Assembly: GCF_034008315.1 (NCBI RefSeq) | Contig: NZ_CP125377.1 | Coordinates: 2,616,001 to 2,680,000, forward strand | Source: Pseudomonas sp. P8_241 | GTDB taxonomy: Bacteria > Pseudomonadota > Gammaproteobacteria > Pseudomonadales > Pseudomonadaceae | DNA length: 64,000 bases | Direction of reading: 5' to 3' | In this document: in pieces, positions 45,452 through 54,617 of the stretch | Layout: every line of letters starts with the position of its first letter | Position numbering within the stretch: the first letter of the stretch is position 1 | Program-made: the position numbers and the translations under genes | The notes under the pieces: model-generated | Database searches by the model: none | What the model was told of the DNA's origin: nothing | Seen by the model: the letters and a program-made list of their open reading frames with translations, nothing else

Positions 45452-45745
45452 TCAATTCACGGGTACGGTGACCACAACGATCTTGACTTTGATGCCCAAG
45501 GCCGCGGCCACTTTCAGAACGATCGAAAGGCTCGGGTCACCGTCTTTGGAAAGTGCTCGGTACAGAGTGGCTCTACTGATTCCTGTATCGCGCGCGAGCT
45601 GGCTCATTCCCTTGACCCGGGCAATGTTGCCCAGCGCAGTCACCAAGACACCTGGATCATTTGTCTGGAGGCAACTTTCCAATTGTGCGGCAAGATACTT
45701 GTCACTGATTCGATTATCCGGTTCAGCCAATCCTGCTTGATGCAT
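45452..45745 (-). CDS. Addiction-module antidote protein (HigA/TIGR02684-like), orphan
   Basis: A 97-residue helix-turn-helix protein: DNRISDKYLAAQLESCLQTN, LGNIARVKGMSQLARDTGIS and RATLYRALSKDGDPSLSIVL, then ALGIKVKIVVV, which is the layout of putative addiction-module antidotes paired with RelE/HigB-like toxins. The ATG at 45745 follows TGGAGGTCTCTATGC. The toxin normally lies directly upstream, but 45746-46075 shows no such frame, so this antidote is alone here. Confidence 0.85.
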   Translation of the reverse strand: MHQAGLAEPDNRISDKYLAAQLESCLQTNDPGVLVTALGNIARVKGMSQLARDTGISRATLYRALSKDGDPSLSIVLKVAAALGIKVKIVVVTVPVN

Positions 45746-46075
45746 AGAGACCTCCAGAGACCAGTGCGTCTGCAAATTCGCTCAGCGCAAGCAAAGGCCA
45801 AGGCCAGAGTCGATGGGGAGGCGCCTATGAAAATCTAGACCATTCGCTGGGTTGTCTCCATTTAAATCACAGCAATTATCATTATTTCTGGCATGAAAGA
45901 AGTGCGCGCTGAAACACAATGCAACTGCCCAATCGGACCCGCCGTCCTGGCGGGTCCGTTGCTGAGGAAGGCGGCCTTGAGTATCAGTCGCGTACCTTGC
46001 CCGATGCGCGAGCCCCTGAAAGGCGAACTGTGGCACAGAACGGCAAAAGCGGCGCACAAACGAAAATCGGCGGTA
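45746..46075. other. Intergenic stretch without a recognisable gene
   Basis: About 330 bases between the antidote gene and a small lipoprotein gene. The frames present (for example 45782-46057, reverse) have no toxin-like or other recognisable text. TGGCATGAAAGAAGTGCGCG and GGACCCGCC-GTCCTGGC-GGGTCC are visible; the latter is a perfect hairpin near 45938. Confidence 0.45.
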
Positions 46076-46375
46076 TCAATGCTTGCATTCCGACAGCACC
46101 ACTTGACAGGTACTCGGCGTGCCACCGGATCGCCCTGCATAACGTGCGCAATTGGTCAGGGATTTTTGCCGCGCCATGCTCAAGGTGTCGCCCCAGGCCA
46201 GGCCGCCTTCACCCACAGTGGGGAGCGCTTTTGCATAACACGCCGAGCCAATGCGAGGGGCCGCATAGCGAGGCGTGGACTTGTTGCCTGAGCAGCCCGC
46301 GGTCTGCACCAGACTGACGGCAAGCAGGGTAAGCAGGACCCAGGTCGAGCCTTTGCGCTCTGTTATTCCAGTCAT
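46076..46375 (-). CDS. Small lipoprotein of unknown function
   Basis: A 99-residue lipoprotein with lipobox (SLVQTAGCSGNK) after a hydrophobic stretch. The mature part has several cysteines (IGSACYAKA, LTNCARYAG, STCQVVLSECKH), suggesting disulfides. It ends the strand block before the permease gene. Family not recognised. Confidence 0.72.
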   Translation of the reverse strand: MTGITERKGSTWVLLTLLAVSLVQTAGCSGNKSTPRYAAPRIGSACYAKALPTVGEGGLAWGDTLSMARQKSLTNCARYAGRSGGTPSTCQVVLSECKH

Positions 46376-46420
46376 CCTGCTTCCCCCCGTTGTGTCGCCA
46401 ACTGACCGAACACTGTGGCG

Positions 46421-47986
46421 TCAGCCACCCACGCGTTTGTTCAACGCCGCTTCCGCCGCTGCGATTTCGGCCTGGCGCTTGACGATCATGTCACCCACCG
46501 GTGGACCCTGGAAGCGTCGGGCTTCAAAGCCGAACCAGACGATGGCGGTCAGCACCAGAAAGCCAATGGTGATGTACAGCGCCCAATCGTTCGGCGGCTG
46601 GATACCGATGATGAAAATGATCACCATCGAGAGCACCGACAGCAGGGCGAACACGGTGTACCAGAAGCGTCCTATGTTCCACGGCCCCATGGTCGGCCAC
46701 TTCGGCGTCCCGTAGGCAAACAGGCCCAACACGATGGGAATGATGAAGGAGAAAAACAGGAAGATCACCGTGCAAGAGACGACGATGGTGTAGACCGGTG
46801 TCTCACCGACCGAGATCACCGATGACCCCCAGTCGAACAGCACGGCGAGGGTGGCACCGGTCCAGATCGCGGCGACCGGGCTGCGCAAGGTCGGGGAGAC
46901 CGAGGACAGCGCTTTGGAAAACGGCAGGCCGCCGTCGCGGGAGAAGGCGAAGATCATGCGTGAAACAGAGGTGACTGTCGCCAATCCACAGAGCACTTGC
47001 GAGATGAAAATCGCCACGTACAACGCCAGTTTCAACGTCGGGTTGACCTGAGTGTCCATGGCCCAGAAAAACACACTCCAGCCTTTGCTGGCGGCCTCGT
47101 CCATGTTCGGCAACATCAGCACGAACGAGCTGAGCATCACCCAACCGAACAGCAGCGACCAGACCACGGACATCACCATGCCCCGTGGCACCGACATGGC
47201 GGCGTTGCGGGTTTCTTCGGAGGTGTGCGCAGAGGCGTCGTAGCCGGTGATGGTGTAGATCGGCAACAACAGGCCCAGCATGAAAATCCAGCCGTTGGAC
47301 ACCTGTGGCCAGACGCTGCCGCCGGCTTCGCCGGAATAGTTGGCGAACGTCACAAGGCGGGCGAACTCATAACTGGGTGCCGAGATCAGGCAAACGATGG
47401 TCAGGGCGAGGGCCGTGGCGAAAATCAGGTAACCGGAGAAGTCCGTGAGCTTGGCCGTCAGGCCGATGCCCAGGTGGTTACACAAGGCCTGGAGACCGGT
47501 CAGGATCGCCAGGAAAATCACCCGTGTCGTGGTGGTGTCCTCCATGCCCAGTCCCGGCCCGAAAGCACCGAAGAAAAAGTAATAGGTGCCGACGTTGATC
47601 GCGCCGAGCACCGTGACCAACCCCAGCAAATTGAACCAGGCTGTCAGCCACCCGGTGAAACGGTTACCCAGGATCGAACCCCAGTGATACAAGCCGCCAG
47701 CGGTGGGGTAGGCCGACGAGATCTGCGCCATGGCCAAAGCGAACACCCCGGAGATCAGGCAGCCGATTGGCCAGCCGATGCCGATCGAGGCACCGCCCGC
47801 ACCCGAGGTGCCCTGGGCCAGCGAGTTGATGCCGCCGGAGAGGATGCAGATGATCGAAAAGGAAATCGCAAAGTTGGAGAAAACCCCCATTCTTCGCGAG
47901 AGCTGCTGGGCATAGCCCATGCTGTGCAGCACCTTGGTGTCATCGTCCGGCGCTGCACCGGTGCCGGGCTGACTTGCTGGATTCAT
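46421..47986 (-). CDS. APC-superfamily amino acid/amine permease
   Basis: A 521-residue protein with about 12 helices. The segment MGVFSNFAISFSIICILSGG with INSLAQGT, followed by AYPTAGGLYHWGSILG, is typical of the BAT/GABA-permease branch (ACT family) rather than the LdcB-like gene at 615. The ATG at 47986 follows GGGGCACACGAT; the frame extends to 48049 without a site. It is the last gene after the ligase, aldehyde and alcohol dehydrogenases, so it probably imports the amine or amino alcohol they process. Confidence 0.87.
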   Translation of the reverse strand: MNPASQPGTGAAPDDDTKVLHSMGYAQQLSRRMGVFSNFAISFSIICILSGGINSLAQGTSGAGGASIGIGWPIGCLISGVFALAMAQISSAYPTAGGLYHWGSILGNRFTGWLTAWFNLLGLVTVLGAINVGTYYFFFGAFGPGLGMEDTTTTRVIFLAILTGLQALCNHLGIGLTAKLTDFSGYLIFATALALTIVCLISAPSYEFARLVTFANYSGEAGGSVWPQVSNGWIFMLGLLLPIYTITGYDASAHTSEETRNAAMSVPRGMVMSVVWSLLFGWVMLSSFVLMLPNMDEAASKGWSVFFWAMDTQVNPTLKLALYVAIFISQVLCGLATVTSVSRMIFAFSRDGGLPFSKALSSVSPTLRSPVAAIWTGATLAVLFDWGSSVISVGETPVYTIVVSCTVIFLFFSFIIPIVLGLFAYGTPKWPTMGPWNIGRFWYTVFALLSVLSMVIIFIIGIQPPNDWALYITIGFLVLTAIVWFGFEARRFQGPPVGDMIVKRQAEIAAAEAALNKRVGG

Positions 47987-48082
47987 ATCGTGTGCCCCTT
48001 CAGGTTTTGATACGCATCCACCCGGAATGCCGGATGGGCTGGCCTTCAACCCCTTGTCGTACTGCTCCTGTTTACAACCGAA

Positions 48083-48117
48083 AAACTTGTCTGCTGGCGC
48101 TAACTTGCTCCTACAGA
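48083..48117 (-). repeat. REP-like element
   Basis: On the reverse strand CTGTAGGAGCAAGTTAGCGC followed by CAGCAGACAA, a variant Pseudomonas REP unit. It overlaps the last codons of the alcohol dehydrogenase gene and lies within the gap before the permease gene. Confidence 0.5.
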
Positions 48118-49271
48118 CGGCCGTGGAATGCCGCCTGGAAAATTTCCGCCACGCCGGCCTTGGTCAATGGCAATGGATTGCCCCCCGCAGACGGGTCGAC
48201 GATTGCCATGTCGGCGATCAGCTCGGTTTGCTGGTCATCCACGCCGAGCTCGAACAGCGTGTGCGGCACAGCGATGTCCTTGCGCAGTTTGAGCACGAAG
48301 GCCAGGAAACTGTCGAACCCGGGGGAGGGCAGGCGCAAGTACGCGGCCAGGCGCGTGATGCGTTCCTCGATGGCCGGGCGGTTGAATTTCAGAACGTAGG
48401 GCATCAGGGTCGCGTTGGTCATGCCGTGGTGGGTGTCGTACAGCGCGCCAATCGGATGCGCCAGGGCGTGCATGCCGCCCAGGCCTTTCTGGAACGCGGT
48501 GGCGCCCATCGCCGCCGCCGCGAGCATTTGCCCGCGTGCTTCGAGATCGGAAGGAGTGTGTACCGCCCGCACCAGTGCCTGGGCTACCAGTCGCATGCCC
48601 TCCACGGCAATCCCGTCAGCCAGCGGGTGAAAACCGGGGGCACAGTACGCTTCAAGGCAATGGGACAAGGCATCCATGCCGGTGCCGGCCGTGACTTTGG
48701 CTGGCATGCCGACGCTCAGGGCCGGGTCGCTGATGACCACGCGCGGCATCATTTTCGGATGGAAGATGATGCGTTTGGTGTGCGTCAGCTCGTCGATGAT
48801 CACGGCGGCGCGGCCCACTTCGGAGCCCGTGCCGGCGGTTGTCGGCACGGCAATGACCGGGGCAATACGGCTCTCATCGGCGCGGGTCCAGTAATCGCCG
48901 ATGTCTTCAAAGTCCCAGACGGGGCGAGTCTGGCCACTCATGAAGGCGATGAGCTTGCCCATGTCCAGACCGCTGCCGCCACCAAAGGCCACCACGCCAT
49001 CGTGCTTTCCCGCACGCCAGGCATCGAGCCCACCGGCCAGGTTGGCTTCGACGGGATTGGGCTTGAGGTCGCAGAATAGCTCGGCACCCAGACCCGCATC
49101 GCGCATCGCGTTCAGTGCGGCCGTGGTGATCGGCGCTCGCGCCAGTCCACTGTCGGTGACCAATAGCGGTCGCTGGATACCCTGGCTGCGACAGACCTCG
49201 GCCAGCTCGCTGATGCGGCCGACTCCGAAACGAATGCTTGTGGGGTAATTCCAGTTTCCAGTCAGGCTCAT
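48111..49271 (-). CDS. Iron-containing alcohol dehydrogenase
   Basis: A 386-residue cytoplasmic dehydrogenase of the Fe-ADH family. GDGVVAFGGGSGLDMGKLIA-like nucleotide loop (VAFGGGSGLDMGK), PTTAGTGSEVGRAAVI, and the metal ligands in ALSHCLEAYCAPGFHPLADG and ALAHPIGALYDTHHGMTNA. It starts three bases after the aldehyde dehydrogenase stop. In the operon it would turn an alcohol group into an aldehyde, or reduce it, with the aldehyde dehydrogenase completing oxidation. Substrate is not known. Confidence 0.93.
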   Translation of the reverse strand: MSLTGNWNYPTSIRFGVGRISELAEVCRSQGIQRPLLVTDSGLARAPITTAALNAMRDAGLGAELFCDLKPNPVEANLAGGLDAWRAGKHDGVVAFGGGSGLDMGKLIAFMSGQTRPVWDFEDIGDYWTRADESRIAPVIAVPTTAGTGSEVGRAAVIIDELTHTKRIIFHPKMMPRVVISDPALSVGMPAKVTAGTGMDALSHCLEAYCAPGFHPLADGIAVEGMRLVAQALVRAVHTPSDLEARGQMLAAAAMGATAFQKGLGGMHALAHPIGALYDTHHGMTNATLMPYVLKFNRPAIEERITRLAAYLRLPSPGFDSFLAFVLKLRKDIAVPHTLFELGVDDQQTELIADMAIVDPSAGGNPLPLTKAGVAEIFQAAFHGRL

Positions 49272-49274
49272 GGC

Positions 49275-50666
49275 TCAGATCTCGTGGCGCAAATGGAAGG
49301 ATTTGGCGCGGGTCAGGTGCTCGTAGCCAAGGCGCGACAGCGTGACGCCGCGCCCGCTGTTTTTAACGCCGGTCCAGGCCAGGGCCGGGTCCAGGTAATC
49401 GCAGCGGTTCATGAATACGGTGCCGGTGTCGATCAGGTTGCCCAAGTGTTCGGCAGCATCGAGGTCCTGGGTCCACAGGGACGCGCTGAGCCCGAACTCG
49501 CTGTCGTTCATCAAGTCGATGGCTTCGTCGTCGCCGCTCACCGGCATGATGCCGACCACAGGACCAAAGCTTTCATCGCGCATCACCGACATTTGATGGG
49601 TGACGTCGACCAACACCTGCGGCGCGAGGTAGGCGCTGCCCGGTACGTCGGCGGCAAACGCCTGCGGATCGATCAGCGCCTGTGCACCTTGGGCCAATGC
49701 TTGGGCAATCTGACCCCGGACGAAGAAGGCCGCGCCCGGTGTCACCAGCGGGCCGAGTGTAGTGGCTTCGTCCAGTGGGTTACCCAGCACGTATTGGCGG
49801 GTCAATTCGGCGAAGCGCTCGATAAATTGCGGATAGATTTTTTCAGCGACGTAGATGCGTTCAACGGCGCAGCAACTCTGCCCGGAATTGAAGAAACTGC
49901 CGTCCACCAGGTTTTCCACGGCATGTTCAAGATTCGCATCCGCCCGTACATAGGCCGGGTCCTTGCCGCCCAGCTCCAGGCCGATACCGAGGAAACGTCC
50001 GGTGGCGGCGTTTTCCATGGCTTTGCCAGCATCGACCGAACCGGTGAAGTTCACCTGCTGCACACGCCCGGAGCCAATGATCGCGGCGGTCTGGGCATGA
50101 TCGAGCAACAAATTGTGGAACAGCCCTTCAGGTAGCCGGGCGCGGCGCAAGGCTTCGGCGAAGCGCTCACCGACCAGCAGCGTTTGCGAGGCATGTTTGA
50201 GGATGACGGCGTTGCCGGCCATCAGTGCCGGAATGATCGTGTTGACCGCCGTGAGGTAAGGGTAATTCCACGGGGCGACCACCAGCACGGTGCCCAGCGG
50301 TTCACGTTTGACAACGCGTCGAAACCCGTCGATGGGCGTCGGTTCGTGCGCGGCCAGGGCGTGGGGCGCAATGGCGATCATATGCCGCGCCCGTTCCTCG
50401 AAACCGCGCAGTTCGCCGGCGCCGAAGCGCACCGGCCGGCCCATCTGCCAGGCCAGTTCCGGGACGATTTCATCTTTCATGGCCAGCATTGCATCCACCG
50501 CGGCGCTGCAAAACGCCGCGCGTTCGCTTATCGGTCGACGTTTCCACTGGATCTGTGCGTTTGCGGCAGCGTCCAGCCCCTGTTCGACGGCTGCCGCCTC
50601 GGCGTACTGACGTTCGGCGTAGACCCGGCCATCAACCGGTGAGATCAGTTGAATGATTGAAGTCAT
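49275..50666 (-). CDS. Aldehyde dehydrogenase family protein
   Basis: A 463-residue NAD(P)-dependent aldehyde dehydrogenase. VVAPWNYPYLTAVNTIIPAL, the Rossmann-site KHASQTLLVGERFAEALR, the general base in LELGGKDPAYVRADA and the nucleophile in NSGQSCCAVERIYV are all present. It lies eight bases after the ligase gene. It probably oxidises the aldehyde of a gamma-glutamylated amino compound, like the PuuC/succinate-semialdehyde branch. Confidence 0.93.
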   Translation of the reverse strand: MTSIIQLISPVDGRVYAERQYAEAAAVEQGLDAAANAQIQWKRRPISERAAFCSAAVDAMLAMKDEIVPELAWQMGRPVRFGAGELRGFEERARHMIAIAPHALAAHEPTPIDGFRRVVKREPLGTVLVVAPWNYPYLTAVNTIIPALMAGNAVILKHASQTLLVGERFAEALRRARLPEGLFHNLLLDHAQTAAIIGSGRVQQVNFTGSVDAGKAMENAATGRFLGIGLELGGKDPAYVRADANLEHAVENLVDGSFFNSGQSCCAVERIYVAEKIYPQFIERFAELTRQYVLGNPLDEATTLGPLVTPGAAFFVRGQIAQALAQGAQALIDPQAFAADVPGSAYLAPQVLVDVTHQMSVMRDESFGPVVGIMPVSGDDEAIDLMNDSEFGLSASLWTQDLDAAEHLGNLIDTGTVFMNRCDYLDPALAWTGVKNSGRGVTLSRLGYEHLTRAKSFHLRHEI

Positions 50667-50673
50667 GAGCTTC

Positions 50674-52047
50674 TCAATAGCGCTCGAAACCGCGCTGCAA
50701 TTCCCAGTCGGTGACTCGCCGGTCGTATTCCTTCTGTTCCCACTCGGCGGTGTGCACGTAATGGTCGATCACTTCGTCCCCAAATGCCTCGCGCAACATA
50801 CTCGAGCCCTGGAGCGCGGTAGTGGCTTCGCGCAGGGTCTTGGAGACTTCCGGCAAATGCTCGTCGACATAGGCATCACCTTCGAAGGGCGCATCGAGGC
50901 TGAGCTTTTCGTCGATGCCGGCCAGCCCCGCTGCGATCAGGGCGGCGAAGGCCAGATACGGGTTCAGATCGGCGCCGCCAATGCGGCATTCGATGCGGAT
51001 GGATTTGCTGCCTTCGGCGCACAAGCGAAAGCCGGCGGTGCGATTGTCGCGGCTCCACACCGCACGGGTCGGGGCAAAGGTGCCTGCTTGAAAACGCTTG
51101 TAGGAGTTGATGTAGGGCGCAAGGAAACACGTAATGTCATTGGCGTATTTGAGCTGTCCGGCGACCCACGAACGCATCAGTTTGGACATCCCGAACTCAG
51201 CCTTGGCATCGTAAAACAGCGGTTTTTTCGCGTTCTTGTCCCACAGTGAATTGTGGATATGGCTGCTGGAGCCGGCCGCGTCGTAACGCCATTTGGCCAT
51301 GAACGTAATCGCCTTGCCCTGTAGCTGTGCGATCTCTTTGCACGCGTGTTTGATGATGACGTGATGGTCGGCCATGGTCATGGCATCGGCGTAACGGATG
51401 TTGATCTCTTCCTGGCCCGGGCCCCATTCACCCTTGGAGTTCTCCACGGGAATGCCCGAGGCCTGCAGATTTTTACGGATCGCCCGCAGCACCGGTTCCT
51501 CGCGGGTGGTCTGCAGGATGTTGTAATCCTCGATGTAGTGGCCGGCGGTTTTCGGCTTGAGGTAATTGCGTTTGTGGATGGCCTCGTAGCTTTCGTCGAA
51601 CAGGTAGAACTCCAGTTCCGAGGCGAACATGCCGGTGTAGCCACGCTCGCGCAGGCGCTCGACCTGTTTTTTCAGGATCGCCCGCGGGCTGTGGGGGAGG
51701 TCTTGCCGATGGTGATGGTCGAGCACGTCGCACAGCACCAGCGCCGTACACTCAAGCCACGGCACCTTGCGCAGGGTGCGCATGTCGGGCTTGAGCACAA
51801 AATCGCCGTAGCCCTTGCTCCAGCTCGCCGCCGCGTAGCCGGGCACCGGCTCCATGTCGATGTCATCGGCCAGCAGGTAGTTGCAGCAGTGGGTTTCTTC
51901 ATGGCCGCTGTCGATGAAAAACTCGACCTGGAATCGCTTGCCGACCAGTCGACCCTGCATGTCGACCATGCACACCAGCACGGTGTCGATTTCGCCGCTG
52001 ACGGCAGCACGCTTGAGTTCGTCAAAGCTGAGGAGAGGCTCGGTCAT
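50674..52047 (-). CDS. Glutamine-synthetase-like gamma-glutamyl amide ligase
   Basis: A 457-residue GS-fold protein (KGEWGPGQEEINIRYADAMT, AGSSSHIHNSLWDKNAKKPL, NRTAGFRLCAEGSKSIRIEC), first gene of a four-gene operon. It belongs with the short GS-like enzymes (PuuA, IpuC, GlnA4 type) that ligate glutamate to an amine instead of ammonia; the genuine GlnA of pseudomonads has about 469 residues and sits with ntrBC, not with catabolic genes. Glutamylation hides the amine before oxidation by the ADH/ALDH pair encoded next. A gamma-glutamyl hydrolase is not seen here. Confidence 0.85.
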   Translation of the reverse strand: MTEPLLSFDELKRAAVSGEIDTVLVCMVDMQGRLVGKRFQVEFFIDSGHEETHCCNYLLADDIDMEPVPGYAAASWSKGYGDFVLKPDMRTLRKVPWLECTALVLCDVLDHHHRQDLPHSPRAILKKQVERLRERGYTGMFASELEFYLFDESYEAIHKRNYLKPKTAGHYIEDYNILQTTREEPVLRAIRKNLQASGIPVENSKGEWGPGQEEINIRYADAMTMADHHVIIKHACKEIAQLQGKAITFMAKWRYDAAGSSSHIHNSLWDKNAKKPLFYDAKAEFGMSKLMRSWVAGQLKYANDITCFLAPYINSYKRFQAGTFAPTRAVWSRDNRTAGFRLCAEGSKSIRIECRIGGADLNPYLAFAALIAAGLAGIDEKLSLDAPFEGDAYVDEHLPEVSKTLREATTALQGSSMLREAFGDEVIDHYVHTAEWEQKEYDRRVTDWELQRGFERY

Positions 52048-52249
52048 CAGGGCAGTCCTGCGCTAATTTTTGGAATTCTCTGAAATAGCTGTTGCAGACG
52101 CTCTCCAGAAAATCCAAACACTGCCGCCGCGAGCATCGTGGGCAATTAGCTGAGCCTAAGCTTAGCTGACTGTCGCTTTTCGCAAGTTTCGATGATCGAA
52201 ACCTGTTTTTTCCGTTTGTTCAGCGACATTTCAGCTGTGCTGCGTGGCC

Positions 52250-54376
52250 TTAGTGCAGGCTCCACGACACCCCGACGTACATCGCCATTCCCTCGCCAGG
52301 CGTCGACCGCGCCGCGTCTAACCCTTTGTCGTCGTAACCCGGCGTGACCGTGGCGGCGTAGTGCTTGTCCGTCAGGTTGCGGATGTCCAGCCAGGTCTGC
52401 CAGTCGTCCTTGGGCGCGTTGTAGCCCAGGGTCGCGCCGAAGATCGCGTAAGGGTCGGCGTAATAGCTGTTGGCGTAATCGACCGCGACCTTGGACACCC
52501 ACTGAGTGTTGAGCGCCGCGAAGAAACCCTGCGTCCAGTCGTAGCGCAGTTCGCCCTGGTAGTAGTGCATCGGCAGACCCGGCAGGCGGTTGTCGCCGAA
52601 GCGGTCGTCGTCGCGGTAGTGGAAGTCGCTGAAGGTGTAGCTTTGGCGCAGGCTCAACTGGCCGCCGCCGTCCGGCGACCACAGGTTGCTTTGCAGGCTG
52701 GCTTCCACACCCTGGTGCACGGTGGGGCTGGCGTTGAGTTCAAAGGGTGTGGTGGCATTGGCATCCGGCAGTACCGAGAGCAATTCGTGGCGCACCTGGG
52801 CGTAGTACCAGGACAGGCTCCACTGGCCCATCGCGCTGTCGCCACGACCGCCGAGCTCCAGGGTGGTCGCGGTCTGGTTTTGCAATTCGATCGGAACGCG
52901 CTGGGTGCCGGTGGCCGGGCCGCTGCCGGCGGGAAAGCGAATGTTGGAGCTGTAGATCAGCGACCACGGGTGAGGCGCCTCGACCGAGCGACTGAGGTTG
53001 CCGAACAGCTGCAGGTCGGGTGTCAGCTGGTAACGCAGACCCACGCGCGGCGCGTAGTCCCAATCGTTGAGGCTGGTCTTGCCGCCTGCTTGCGGGTAGG
53101 TGACGGCGCTTTCACGACGGGTGTAGATCGCGGCGAGGCCGGTGGTCAGCCACAGGTCGTCGGCGATCTCCAGATCATTGCCGACATGCAGGACGCTGTC
53201 CGAGCCTTGATACGTGAAGTTGCGCATCAGCGTGCCCGGTGCATAACCGGCGGTGTTGCCGGAAGGGATGCGCACGAACTCGCTGGCACCGTCATTGGGC
53301 AGGTGTTTGGTGACGCGCAGGCCCACGGTGCTGTTGCTCGCCAGGCCCCACAGCGTGTCGCGACGCTTGTAGTCGAAGGTGCCGCTGACATCGGTGTAGG
53401 CCACCTTCAGGCGGTTGGGACCTTCGCGCAAATCCATCGGATAGTCGTGATAGACCAGACCGGTCTGGATGCTCGAATCGTCATCGATGTAGTAGGTGGT
53501 CTTGTTGCCGATAAAGGTACTGCCGGGCTGGTCACGGCTGTCGTCCCGTGTCACGTAGGCGGGGTTGGCTGCCCGTGGGTCGTGTTCGATGGACTGTTTG
53601 GTCACGCGTCCGGCGAGATCGTTGTCGGTCGAACGGTGGCGCAGGTAGAAGCGCGTTTCCAGGTTCGGGTTGAAGCGATAGCCGAAATTGGCGATGACGC
53701 CCTGGCTCGTGCTGGCCGTGTGATCCTGATACCCATCCGAGTTCGCATCAGTCAGCGCCATGTAGTAATCGAAGGCTCCCAATACCTGCCCGGAGCTGAC
53801 TTGACGCTGCTGATACCCGTGGCTGCCCGTCGCATAGCGTACCTGCAATTTCGGCGCGTCGTAGCCGGTATGGCTGATGTAGTCGATGGCCCCGCCCAGG
53901 GCCAGGGCACCTCTGTCGAAACCGTTGGCGCCACGCAGCACTTCCACATGGTCCAGCCACAGTGGCTCCAGCAATTCATAGGGCGTGCCGCCAGGGCCGG
54001 TCAGCGGCAGACCGTCGAGCATGGCGTACAGCCCCGAGGCATGGGCGCCCGGTGCCCGGTTGATGCCCGAGCCGCGGATCGAAATCTTGGTTCCTTCGTT
54101 GCCGGCAGACTGCGCGTAAATCCCGGGCTGATACGCCAACACATCCTGATTGCTGGCGACGCGACCTTGCAGTGGCCGGCGCATGTCGACCACGTTGGTG
54201 CCGCCGGGCACTTCGGCAAGCCGGGCCTCGGCGTCTTCGATCCTCTGGTCTTCGTCGCTCTGATCCTCAGCGCCAATCAGGACTTGTCCCAGTTCCAGAC
54301 CTTGGGCCTGGGTCATGGCCGGACAGACAAGGGCCAGCCCCAGCAATGCAGCGGGCAGGGAATTGGGCGAGGGCAT
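52250..54376 (-). CDS. TonB-dependent outer-membrane receptor
   Basis: A 708-residue receptor, signal peptide MPSPNSLPAALLGLALVCPA with cleavage near TQA-QGLE; TGGAGTTTTATCG precedes the ATG, while the frame reaches 54451. Plug features: GTNVVDMRRPLQGRVASNQD, GSGINRAPGAHASGLYAMLD, VEVLRGANGFDRGALALGGA; the barrel ends GMAMYVGVSWSLH. Plug and barrel differ from the siderophore receptor at 22963, and there is no Fur box directly upstream, so ferric or non-iron substrates are both possible. Confidence 0.92.
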   Translation of the reverse strand: MPSPNSLPAALLGLALVCPAMTQAQGLELGQVLIGAEDQSDEDQRIEDAEARLAEVPGGTNVVDMRRPLQGRVASNQDVLAYQPGIYAQSAGNEGTKISIRGSGINRAPGAHASGLYAMLDGLPLTGPGGTPYELLEPLWLDHVEVLRGANGFDRGALALGGAIDYISHTGYDAPKLQVRYATGSHGYQQRQVSSGQVLGAFDYYMALTDANSDGYQDHTASTSQGVIANFGYRFNPNLETRFYLRHRSTDNDLAGRVTKQSIEHDPRAANPAYVTRDDSRDQPGSTFIGNKTTYYIDDDSSIQTGLVYHDYPMDLREGPNRLKVAYTDVSGTFDYKRRDTLWGLASNSTVGLRVTKHLPNDGASEFVRIPSGNTAGYAPGTLMRNFTYQGSDSVLHVGNDLEIADDLWLTTGLAAIYTRRESAVTYPQAGGKTSLNDWDYAPRVGLRYQLTPDLQLFGNLSRSVEAPHPWSLIYSSNIRFPAGSGPATGTQRVPIELQNQTATTLELGGRGDSAMGQWSLSWYYAQVRHELLSVLPDANATTPFELNASPTVHQGVEASLQSNLWSPDGGGQLSLRQSYTFSDFHYRDDDRFGDNRLPGLPMHYYQGELRYDWTQGFFAALNTQWVSKVAVDYANSYYADPYAIFGATLGYNAPKDDWQTWLDIRNLTDKHYAATVTPGYDDKGLDAARSTPGEGMAMYVGVSWSLH

Positions 54377-54496
54377 CGATAAAACTCCAGACAGACAGAG
54401 ACGGGCAGTGAACACTGCGACGTATGAAAGAACGAGGGGAGCACATGGCAATTTTGCTTTTTTGCCGATTTACGTTTTTTAGCAGACGGGAGGTTT

Positions 54497-54594
54497 TGTG
54501 GGAACGAGCCTGCTGGCGATGGTCGTTAACGAAAACGCGCGTTTACAGAATAAACGCAGCGCTCTTGAGACCATCGCGAGCAGAAGGCAGACAC
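54497..54594. repeat. REP doublet
   Basis: TGTGGGAACGAGCCTGCTGG followed by CGATGGTC on the left, and GAGACCATCGCGAGCAGAAG on the right as the inverse arm; the middle contains AAACGCGCGTTTACAG and TAAACGCAGC, again mutually complementary. It lies between a TonB receptor start and a lipoprotein stop. Confidence 0.7.
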
Positions 54595-54617
54595 AGTGAT
54601 TTCAGAGTCAAACCAAC

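Noticed and set aside
45782..46057. Reverse frame upstream of the antidote gene as a possible toxin
   Set aside because: The text lacks RelE/HigB signatures and no ribosome site precedes it.
52361..54382. 673-residue forward frame opposite the TonB receptor
   Set aside because: Exact shadow of the receptor gene on the other strand; no domains, and the opposite frame has a full plug and barrel.
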